Shown here one piece after another: positions 1 through 9,662 of a stretch of DNA of 64,000 nucleotides. The stretch spans positions 124,001 through 188,000 of the forward strand of contig JAOALB010000016.1 in NCBI GenBank assembly GCA_025331125.1, read 5' to 3'. The notes beneath the pieces were generated by a model. The model was not told where the DNA came from and did not search any database. It saw nothing but the letters and a program-made list of their open reading frames with translations. The position numbers were made by a program, and so were the translations under genes. Source of the stretch: Mycogone perniciosa. Its lineage: Eukaryota > Ascomycota > Sordariomycetes > Hypocreales > Hypocreaceae. The first letter of the stretch is position 1; each line of letters opens with the position of its first letter.

Positions 1-368
1 GTAGTACGGAGTACTTCCTATGAAGCGCATGGAACCACATTAATCAGTTGAGAATGCTCCCTTTAGAGCACTGGTCCTTATTCAGCCTAGCCCTGATGAA
101 GCCGAACGACTTGCGAAGTCGATACAAATACGGATTGTGACAAGGAATGTGGACGGAGTACACAGTGTACGAGTACAGCGATCGAAGTGAGCCTCAAAAC
201 GTGGACTCTAAAAAAAGCTTGAACAAGGAGAATTTTCTAGCCCCAGTGATATTAGCGCCAAGCCAGTCTGTTTTCTTCGTCAATTTTCGAATCCACCCAG
301 TATGAACAGTATGGACGGTTCTCGTCGGCGATGAGTAAGAGGGAATGACTAACCAAAAAAATAGAATT

Positions 369-404
369 CCTCTTTTTTTTCTTTTTCTTTTTTTTTTTTT
401 CCCT
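369..404. repeat. Polypyrimidine (T-rich) tract
   Basis: Almost pure T with a few C, about 35 bases. It is simple sequence with no gene around it. Confidence 0.9.
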
Positions 405-3326
405 AGTTCGAAGGATTGTTTCGGACCGTATGTACGGAGTACGGAGTATGAAGCCAACGCCCTGTTGCATACGGAGTAGCACTCGGAACTAACAAAGGGA
501 AATGAAGAGGCTGCTCCGATTTCTTAGCTGTCTCGTTTGGAGATTTGAGATTGTCGGTCGCAACATCACAATCAGCCCCCCTTGCCGCTTAGACACACTC
601 AAACACACACGTGCATAAAACACAAGACGGGAACCGTTGCTTGGACACTCGGTAGATCGTTTCTCCCTGTCTGTGCACTTTGCTTGGCATGATTTTACCT
701 GACCATCACAGGTGCTTACAGACAGGCAGCAGAGTACAGGTCACATTATGGCATGTCTTATACCTTAATATGAGAGTTTCCAGTGGTGAGACGGTGGCAT
801 TGGAGGCTGTGTTCTGGAGGCATTCTAGGCCTTTCTGGTTTGAAGTTTGTTACCTTTATTGCTTTCCGACTGTCCCCTTTTGCTTACAGCCAGCTGCAGC
901 GATTGGTACATAGGAGGGGCGCGATATGCAATTGGCCGAGCGGGACACGGGCAAATCAGGTAGCCAATATTAATAACGGCTGGTATTACGGTATTACGGT
1001 AGTACTAGTACGGAATAGCTCCGTACAGTTTAGCACAAAGAGGAGCCAGGTTCGTCACCTTGCAATACGATATTAATATGCAGCGTGTCAAAGTCTGGAG
1101 TTAAGTATTAAGCGAGAGGCCGACCCGGCCTAGCCAAGAAAACAACGTCTCACCGCCTCAGGAAGCCGAATTGGCACAATTTCGGACGGTGGGATCAAGG
1201 TTGCAGCAGCAGTGGTGCTTCTGTCGGCCGACATAAAGGTTTGTGGACTTTACGAGTACTTCGTACGTACGAGCATAACGAGCCGGCCACTGACAGCGTG
1301 GCGTCATTTCTCCTGCGTTCAGATGGCGGACCGACCACCCTTCCTGCAGCGTGCGTATGTATGTGCTTATGTACTTCGTGGTAAGTGGAATATGCAAAGG
1401 GCCTGCGAGCGGACGGCTTCTCGTGTTTTCTGCTTTACGCGCTGAAGCCGCCGTCTCACGATTGAGGTGATTGAATGAATGGATGGATAAATGAACATGT
1501 TTGCTTGCTTGCCTGCGAAAGGGAAAGGATGCGGGGTTGCGCGCGCGGCAGCTTCATCAGTGGGGGTTTCTTGCTTGTGGTTAGTGTTACTCGTAGTGCG
1601 TGTTCGACCCATTGGCCGGCCTGCAATAAAGCCAGTTGGGATGATGGATGGATCAACAGCAAACGAGGAATGGCTGCCTTTCCCCCCTCCAGTCAGTCAA
1701 TCAGGCCGGCCTGGGCTTGAGACGCGTTTGCATGTGGCGATAGTTGGGCTCTCACCCGACTTTATTCGTTGTTGTTTCCGGGGCATCGAAGAGAACCGCC
1801 GTCTACCGATCTCGATGTTGTGTCGATGTGGCGGCGGGTCATCAACTGCACGTACGGGTAGTATGCCTACGGAGTACTTACAACAAACAGCCTTACAAGT
1901 TGTTTGTTTGTTCCTTTCAGTTAATATTCCGAGTAATAACACTAGCAGTATGACAGGAGAACGCAGCGGAAGGAGTGCATACTGTATGTTGGTCGTGAAA
2001 GTGAGACAGCAAGACCGAGAGGTCGGTTGTCGCACAACACTATCCAGATGAGGTTGGTCAATAACTGAATGCAATGCAACTGTACTCGTAAAGGGTCACA
2101 TTCCGGCTGTTTTGTCTGAGCTTGACTGGTTTAAACCTGAACACATCCATGGATCTGCAACGGTGCGTACGAGGTTAAATTGCCCACCTATTATGCATCA
2201 GCTCCCTTGCTCCATTCCAATCGCCCTTTGTTATTTTGCGTCCTTGCCATGTGTGGTCCAGCGAAACGCTGGCGAATCCTAAGCGGCCGCTGGCTCGATT
2301 GGATTGGATTGGTTTGGATATGGGGTCCAGGGTTGTCTCAGCCATGTCATGCGGGTCACGATGGACAAATTGATGGTGCCCGCATTGGTTGCAGAAATTC
2401 GCATCCATCCACGGGCTTCGCAAGCCAGCACATGCCCTCACCCTGCGCCAATGTCGTCATGGTGCGGCGTGAGAGCCTCAGGTGCGTGGGCTGGATAGAA
2501 TAGGGCATCCGCTGATGGCGCAGGGTGAGCTGATGCTCTCCGAAGTGGTTGCCAGGTGGACACCATGAGGGTTCTTCTGCGCTGTCTGGGTGTTGCCCTT
2601 CGCTTCCCCGCTGCATCTGCTGCATCTGCTGCATTTCAGAGACAGATGACCCTGCAAGACGAGGGTCTTGACGCCCTTGTTCGACGGCGTTTAGCTGCAT
2701 TGCATCAGCCAACTGTACAGATGCAGGAGGTAGAATGCGATCTCAGCTGCACAACCATGAGAGGTATTTTCCCCTTTCGTCAAGTGGGGCAAATAGTCTG
2801 AGATGATGGTCTATCTGCCGACCAGCCTGAAGCTGGGCGTATTTGTTAAGTGACCATCGCCAAGACATCGCCTCGCATGTACACGGCGTCTTATCCTCAA
2901 AAAGGGACACGAGGGCACACGACCCATCAATTCTTACCGCAGATCCTTCTTGGCAATCTACAATGGCATGAGTACGAACCGGCCCGTCACAACAACAGAG
3001 GGATGGGGTGATGGTTCGGTGCTACTGCTTTGGCTTGTAGTAGTATGTCATGTCTGTATGTATCATGATGATGACGATGATGACAGAGGCTATTCTAAGG
3101 AAAATAAATAAAAGAGCTAAGAAAGATATGCCTCATAGTGGAAAAAAGGCTCCTATTAGCGTGTTTGGATCTTTTGGCGCGTCAAATCGGGGCTACGACG
3201 CCATCGACACGGATAGGATGGGATGAAATTCACCGCCTTTGGATGTGTTACTCAGCAAATATCCCATTTGGATCTAAGGGCAAACACAAATAGCAACAGG
3301 ACAAACAACACAACATAGCACCGCAC

Positions 3327-3386
3327 AGAGAAGAAGAGGAGATGAGAGGAGAGGGGAGGAGAGGGGAGGAGAGGGGGAGGAGGAGC
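3327..3386. repeat. Purine-rich low-complexity tract (GAGGGGAG units)
   Basis: About 60 bases of G and A, including three near-identical 10-bp GAGGGGAGGA-type units. Mirror-like purine runs of this kind can form triplexes, but here it is simply low complexity upstream of the 4703 gene. Confidence 0.85.
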
Positions 3387-4702
3387 TGGTAATACCACGT
3401 CTACATGCACGAGTAAGATGAATCGTACGAAGCATATGCAACGTTGGCGGCTGGCTAGCCGTTGTTGGTTCCCAGGACAGTCAAATATGACAAGTTGAAG
3501 GCCGAAAGGGCCTTTCCCGTTTCTCTGCTGCTTGCATCCAATAATGATAGGTATGATAGTGTACGGAGTACGGAGTACGAGTGCATTATTTCGTACACTA
3601 TGTACGGGGGCGCAGCATAGCATAGGGCAAGGAGACACTTCCGAGACAGCACTAGTACCTCTTGGTAACGTTTTCCGTAATAATTGGCACTGTGCCGAGG
3701 TCCGCTGCTCCACTGGAAATTTCATCGGAAAGCCCGCTTGGCACCCCCACATGGCAAGCTGTCTACTGTACGGAGTGCGTATGTTGTACTGTATGGTATG
3801 TGCATAATGCTGGATTACCCAGCAGTGCGAGGTGCGCAGTGCGCAGTCCGTCCTGAGCCATCGCTTCCCGCGTACGGAGCACCACGAACTAGTACGCACG
3901 CTTTACTTAGTCGTTCCATCTCCTCGCCTCTTGAACAAGTCCTCCCCATCCACATCTTTTTTTTTGCTCTCTTGCAAGTTCTCTCTCTGCTTTCTCGACT
4001 TTGTCGACTTTCGTCCGTCTGCAGAGGGCATTCCTGCCTCATTTCCAAGTTTCCCGAGAAATACCACCAACCGTCGCCAAGGCGTGCATTGCGCATCTAG
4101 GACCACTCACCATTCGAGATCCCTACCCTTGCTTCTGTTCGTATCATTGCCGCCCACGCCACATCTCAAGGGACGTCATCCGGAATCTGCCAAGGCACCT
4201 GTACGACCAGGAAAAGGACCCTTTTATCTGATTCGATCTTTTGTTTTGGCCCCCGGATCACCATCACCTTTTCCCTTCAGTGAACTGGTTCCTCCGTCTC
4301 CATCTTCAACCAGTCGACACCATCTGGTCCGGGATCTACCAAGAACATCCCCTCAGATCAACTCCAACACCTTTTTTAATCTTGGACTTCGATCATGTCG
4401 GTTTTGATTTTATAGCATCGCGGTCCTCAGGGACGCACTCTTACAACTCCGAGAACTTGTTCTCGGACGAACAGGAGGCCTGCGCCGGCTTGCAGGCTTC
4501 GTCTGCCCAACGCAACTAACACCACTTCGATTTCACTGCTCTTACGCTTGATCTGCGATACTATCCTTTGAGCCTATCCGACATCGACTGATTCACATCG
4601 TTGATCGACAGTGCTCTCACGGCATAGCAAATCAGGATATCTGCGCCTTCCAACGACTTCAGTTATTTCTGTCTTCACCCACCTATCTAACTATCTATCA
4701 CA

Positions 4703-6862
4703 ATGGAAACCATCACTCCCGCTACCTCACAGGCTCCTGACTGGGCGGCCCAAGCGTCAGATACAGTAGAAGACCTCGACGAGCCCCCAGAACCAAGGAT
4801 ACACATGCCTGCTCCTAGCCCTTTCCAGCGGTCCGCTATTCGTCGACCAGCCTACCACGAACCTTCGCTGTTGACCAAGGCTTTCTTGGGTCAGTCTGAT
4901 GAGGATGATGCCATTGTTGCCGCCCCTCGTTCGACCAAGTTCAACTTGCAGAGGCGTCGCTCCATGGTTAGCAACGTAAGCATTGCTTCGACTGCTGATC
5001 TGACAAGCGACACTGGTTTTACAAGCCCCTCTCGAGCCAGCACTCCCAGTCCGCCTATGCCTGACATTTCCGTGCTCCGACTTCATGACGGGTTTCCGGA
5101 TCACAAGGCCACTGCTCTCGGCCATCTCACTGCTCTCAGAGTTCAAGAAACTGTCAAGGAAGCCCCACGAAAGCGATTGATCCAGTTTGCTTGCGCTGCT
5201 AAACCTATGCCTCAACCTCAACAACAGGCAGCAGCAGCTCCTCCTATGACTAAGACGACTTCAGAGCAAGGGGCACCTCGACGGTCATGTATCAAGTTTG
5301 CATGCCCGGCTCGTCCCGCTTCCACTCAAAACACGCCATCCAGATCTGAGCAGACCGCCAACACTGAGTCATCAAAAGTTGAGTCATCAACCTCAAACGG
5401 GGGTTCAACGCCAACCGTGATTGCCCCTATCCCTTCTCGGCCGTCACCTGTTCGAAGGTCATCTGCCAAGGGTACTGTCACTCGACCTCGGTTCCTCCGC
5501 GCCAACTCGAAGGACCTCATCAAAGATGGTTCTCAGTTCCACGAGTTTGCTAGTGGCACGGCCCGAGAGGATGACTGGATCCGCCATGCCAACTTGACCA
5601 CCCAGACCAAAAAGCTCACTATCTATGACACCTTGACTAAGGAGAATCTAATCCGACGCCTGGCAAAGGAAGCTGAGGAGGAGGCTGAGTTGGAGGAGGA
5701 GGAAGCTGAAGTGGCCCAGGATGATGACGATGACGATGAGGACGAGGACGATGAAGATGAGCTTGATGAGTTGGACGACATCAACGAGGAAGAGGAGCTT
5801 GATGAGGACGAATATGGCAACGATGACTCGGATGGTTATCACACCGACGAGGAAACTGGCTTTGCTGAGTCCGATGACGATGAAGATGACGGGGATGAGA
5901 ACATGGTTCTGTGGACACCAAGCCGTGCTGCCACTATCGGACCAGATTCTGGAATGCGCATGGCCCGCCGACCCTCAGTTAATGAGCAGCATTCGGATTC
6001 TTCGACTGCTTCTAAGCGCCGCATCCGTCGCTCCAAGGCTCGGCCTATTGGCCCACAAGCTGAAGCACCCGATTTGCCGGATAGCACTGACTTTGTCTGC
6101 GGCACATTGGACGAGGACAGACCTGTTGAGGATGCTTATCTCTCGTGCCTAGCTGCCCGCAGAAACGAAAAGCTTCGCGTCATTCCGCAGGATATCGACC
6201 CGAGCTTTCCGGCTTCGGATCTCGATGAAGATGATGACGACATGTATGTCCCGGCGCACCATGACAGTGATGAGAATGTCTGGATGAATGGAGCCATGGA
6301 GGATCTTCACCACGACCAGGACCGGTCCCGAGGAAAGCGCAAGGGCGGACACACTTCTCCCAGGAGACTTCGCTCCCCGCCACCTAAACGCCACCCCTCG
6401 CCGGCCCCCAAGGCTCGTGGCCGATCGCCTAAGCCGTTGTTTGACCGTCACTCGCCTCGACGAATTCGGTCGCCTGCTCCCAAGGCTATCACAACCCCGT
6501 CTCAAACGCCACGACAAGGGGCCCACATCAAATTCAACCTGGCTGGTCGCCCAGGTCTTACCCATACCAAGTCTCTTCCCAGATCGGGTGCCATCTTCCG
6601 TCATACGAAGCATCACAAGGGCTCCAAGACCAACTCTGGAAATGATGCCCACATTCGCGGAGCTATTGACATCGTTAAGGGCCTTGAAAAGAAGCGACAG
6701 CGACGCAGGGAAAAGTTCTATCAGAAATACTGCAATCGTGCTCGACGAGGCCAAATTCCTGAACGCAAACCGCTTCCTGGCCTGGGTGCCGAACGCATGA
6801 AAGAACTTGGATTGCTCATGGCCGGCAAGAAAGACCAGGGCAATTATGTTCTCTCATTCTAA
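4703..6862 (+). CDS. Acidic DUF2457-type fungal protein, 719 aa
   Basis: Single-exon protein with no catalytic motif that I can see. Residues about 323-401 form a long Asp/Glu tract rich in DDDDDEDED-like runs. A conserved block near residue 456 (DLPDSTDFVCGTLDEDRP) matches my memory of the fungal DUF2457 family. A basic SPRRLRSPPPKR-type region follows (about 550-600), and the C-terminus is a Lys/Arg-rich helix (GLEKKRQRRREKFYQKY, about 660-680). The motif xI(K/Q)Fxxx(A/G)(K/R)P occurs three times, near residues 160, 198 and 609. The alternating acidic and basic composition suggests a nuclear protein, but that is inference and the function is unknown. The start is the first ATG after a C/T-rich leader. 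Confidence 0.85.
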   Translation: METITPATSQAPDWAAQASDTVEDLDEPPEPRIHMPAPSPFQRSAIRRPAYHEPSLLTKAFLGQSDEDDAIVAAPRSTKFNLQRRRSMVSNVSIASTADLTSDTGFTSPSRASTPSPPMPDISVLRLHDGFPDHKATALGHLTALRVQETVKEAPRKRLIQFACAAKPMPQPQQQAAAAPPMTKTTSEQGAPRRSCIKFACPARPASTQNTPSRSEQTANTESSKVESSTSNGGSTPTVIAPIPSRPSPVRRSSAKGTVTRPRFLRANSKDLIKDGSQFHEFASGTAREDDWIRHANLTTQTKKLTIYDTLTKENLIRRLAKEAEEEAELEEEEAEVAQDDDDDDEDEDDEDELDELDDINEEEELDEDEYGNDDSDGYHTDEETGFAESDDDEDDGDENMVLWTPSRAATIGPDSGMRMARRPSVNEQHSDSSTASKRRIRRSKARPIGPQAEAPDLPDSTDFVCGTLDEDRPVEDAYLSCLAARRNEKLRVIPQDIDPSFPASDLDEDDDDMYVPAHHDSDENVWMNGAMEDLHHDQDRSRGKRKGGHTSPRRLRSPPPKRHPSPAPKARGRSPKPLFDRHSPRRIRSPAPKAITTPSQTPRQGAHIKFNLAGRPGLTHTKSLPRSGAIFRHTKHHKGSKTNSGNDAHIRGAIDIVKGLEKKRQRRREKFYQKYCNRARRGQIPERKPLPGLGAERMKELGLLMAGKKDQGNYVLSF

Positions 6863-7765
6863 AGAAAAAAACCACCACTTCTTTTATTTACTTCCAGTTT
6901 TTACGACCGTCACAAACCATAGGAGTTCAGCATTTGGCAAGGGTCCCAGTCCCAAGGTTCGGACGCCGTTGATATTGTATGACGACGTGTTGCAAGCACT
7001 ATCAACCAATTCTTCCAACCATCCGCCTTTCTTGCTCCTTTATGATTCTATGATGCGGTTTCATTTGTATGCAATTTTCTCTTTTTTTCCGGCATTCATC
7101 CACATTGGGGAAGCCCCTGTACATATCTTTATCTTCCCCCTGGATTCATATTCATGGGCGGTTATCAGAAAATCTGCGTTTATGGAGAGGAGGCTTGTCT
7201 GCATTTGCTTGGATACCCGTCGAGGCATTGGGGTGCGGGATCCCGTTTGGCGTTGGAGGCAGAAGAAACAAAATGATGAAACAAACAAACAGTCACGAAT
7301 AATCTAAATGTTAAATTATCACTTGAAGTGCACATGATTCCATTGAAGGTGAAATGTCGGTGCCTTTGCGCTGACATTGGCGATGCAATCATCCATCAGT
7401 GAACCTATCACATGAGGAACTCTGAATTTTTTTTTTCCAAAAAAAATGACTTCAATGACGATTCACACAAATCTATTTATAAATAAACAAAGGCCATGTG
7501 ATTTTAGGTACTTTGGCATTATTTATGGCAGATTGTGATGAGGTGTTCTTTTCCATAAAGTGAGACTCTCGCCACATTCGTGCCTGATTACTCAGGCATT
7601 GCACGTGCCTACGACACCTTTCCATTAAGGTTCCCTGGGCGTAAATTACAAGGCTGTCCTTTACGTATCGCCATCCATCCTCCACGATACCGCCGAATTC
7701 AACCATTTTGCCATCGCACCTTTGATACGAATCGAACTGACGATACGGCGATACAATAGCCTAAC
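6863..7765. other. Intergenic: 3-prime region of DUF2457 gene and promoter of SAR1
   Basis: No gene is supported. The first few hundred bases probably hold the 3-prime UTR of the upstream gene. A T10-CC-A8 stretch at about 7427-7446 could fold into a short hairpin. CGATAC-like repeats lie at 7683-7755 just ahead of SAR1. Confidence 0.6.
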
Positions 7766-8726
7766 ATGTGGATTGTCAACTGGTGTATGTTCTTGAAGCT
7801 CTCACTCCGACACTGTCCTCCCGGGGGCTCGTTAGGTTGCATGCGTGACTGACATGTGTCTCTCCTCTTCATCCATTAGTCTACGATGTTCTCTCGTCCC
7901 TAGGCTTGCTAAACAAGCATGCAAAGCTTCTGTTCCTCGGCCTCGACAATGCCGGAAAGACGACGCTGCTTCACATGTTGAAGGTATGTTGACCGAGAAC
8001 CAGAGGCGGATATGCATCCATACAAGAGAACGCAGGAGTGCAAGCATCGACACGGCGAACTGCGGGACTTGACCAAGAGCTAGACAAAGGGTAGATTTCT
8101 AACATCAGCATTTATTCAGAACGATCGTGTTGCTATCCTGCAGCCTACTCTTCACCCAAGTAAGTCTACCCGCCCCGCGCCACGCCACGGCGCAACGCCC
8201 ATGTCACGTCACCCTGCGAGAGAGCCCGGAACGCTAACGTTTCTTTGTAGCTTCTGAGGAGCTCGCCATCGGTAACGTTCGATTCACCACCTTCGACTTG
8301 GGTGGTCACCAGCAAGGTTCGTCTTGCCTTTTGACCCCCGCCCATGTCTTTGCACACTACTAACACAATACTCCCCCCGCTTCAGCCCGTCGTATCTGGA
8401 GAGATTACTTCCCCGAAGTCAATGGCGTCGTCTTCCTTATTGACGCCAAGGACCACGAGCGATTCCTCGAGGCCAAGGCCGAGCTCGACGCCCTCCTGGC
8501 CATGGAGGAGCTCTCCAAGGTTCCCTTTGTTATCCTGGGCAACAAGATCGACCACCCCGATGCTGTTTCCGAGGACGAGCTGAGACATCAGTTGGGCTTG
8601 TACCAGACGACTGGTAAGGGCAAGGTGCAGCTGGAGGGCATTCGCCCCATTGAGATGTTCATGTGCTCTGTGGTTATGCGACAAGGATATGGTGATGGCA
8701 TAAGGTGGCTGTCGCAGTATGTGTAA
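7766..8726 (+). CDS. sar1: Small GTPase SAR1 (COPII coat initiator), 189 aa, five exons
   Basis: SAR1 is the GTPase that starts COPII vesicle budding at the ER; its GEF is SEC12 and its GAP is SEC23. The exons I read are 7766-7784, 7880-7983, 8120-8159, 8251-8316 and 8386-8726; they join in frame to 189 residues, the normal family length. Visible motifs are the P-loop GLDNAGKT, the switch I threonine in LQPTLHPT, switch II DLGGHQQAR and the NKID guanine motif. The N-terminus MWIVNWFYDVLSSLGL is the amphipathic membrane-inserting helix typical of SAR1. There is no N-myristoylation glycine, which separates it from ARF proteins. Exon 1 is only 19 nt, so automatic models could miss this start. 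Confidence 0.97.
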
Positions 8727-9662
8727 GGGGGGGAATAATAATCAGGTGCTGTTCGATGCGACGTGAGAGAGCAGATGGCTGTTTTTTGGGGGGGCAGATG
8801 AGATGTGTCGATGAGGACGAGATGGGAAGAGAGGGCGTCAGGTCATGAGCTATTTATGAGACTCAGCATTCTCTCAAGGCGAAACGTTTTTGGTCGTGAA
8901 ATTTACATGGTTTTCTTTTTCCTTGCTGGCAATAGGCCGGGGAGTGTGGTGAATAGGGGGCCGCGTTTGTTTGTGGGAGGGAGAGAGAAAGATGGGTCAC
9001 TCTTTTGTTGGGAAAGACGCTGGGGAAACAGTTTGTTCTGGTATCCTTCATTAGATCTGAAATCGTATTTGGTAGCAGCTGAGTTGTCTGGCATAATCGC
9101 GAGTTGAAAATTGAGATGTCAGCTACTCGGGCGATGTGAGCTCAATGTCTTGGGCTGTCGTGGGCTGCATGTTTTGGTTCTATACGGGGCTATGCATAAC
9201 ACCGTCTTGCTGGTTGGTACACACGCCTTAACAATGGGTATTAGGGTTATTTCTAGATAAATGCTTAGACACATGTCGAAAGATTCTGCTTAGTGTCCCG
9301 TCTTCTTGTGAGTTGCGCCTTGTACATACAAAGAGCATGTGGGGATGATCTACAATACATATGCGCATCATGGAGTCCCAGAGAAGCGTGGGGCGGCCAT
9401 AATTACCAACGTAGGGAATGTATGTGTTTGTATTATTGATAAAGTTGAAAATTCGCTAGAGATAATAAATGCCTGTCTATGTCTATATCTGGTAGGGTTG
9501 ATAAAATCAACAGATGCTTCTTTCATTGTAGGAAAGGGATGATAGTTCTAGAGTTGGAGCCAATGGAGTCCCGGCATGATTCTCCTCGGGGTATCGTCAA
9601 ATTAGAATATTGTAGATGGTTAAAAACAAAGAAAAGCAAGGAATATATGTCGTGTGTATGCG
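8727..9662. other. Intergenic between convergent SAR1 and kinase genes
   Basis: The two genes point at each other, so this stretch holds two 3-prime UTRs and terminators. I see no coding sequence, RNA gene or clear repeat. Confidence 0.6.

Larger units (their letters stand above)
1..4702. other. Gene-poor region with long leader of the DUF2457 gene
   Basis: I find no supportable gene here. The open frames are short, overlap on both strands and lack recognisable domains or splice structure. The region holds several copies of the TACGGAG motif (4-14, 152-161, 432-448, 470-478, 1868-1877, 3561-3578), a polypyrimidine tract near 369-404 and a purine tract at 3327-3386. From about 3900 to 4702 the plus strand is C/T-rich, with many CTTTC and ATCTAACT-like stretches. 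That is typical of a fungal promoter and long 5-prime leader, and I infer it belongs to the gene starting at 4703. Confidence 0.6.

Noticed and set aside
1491..2051. 186-codon plus-strand open frame
   Set aside because: Mixed Cys/Ser/Arg composition, an equally long open frame on the opposite strand, no domain and no splice logic. Likely chance in GC-balanced DNA.
3540..3890. Telomere-like repeat
   Set aside because: The 7-mer TACGGAG is not the TTAGGG telomere unit and occurs as short scattered pieces, not long arrays.
5623..5842. Minus-strand Ser- and Ile/Val-rich frames opposite the acidic tract
   Set aside because: Shadow of the GAT/GAG repeats of the DUF2457 gene.
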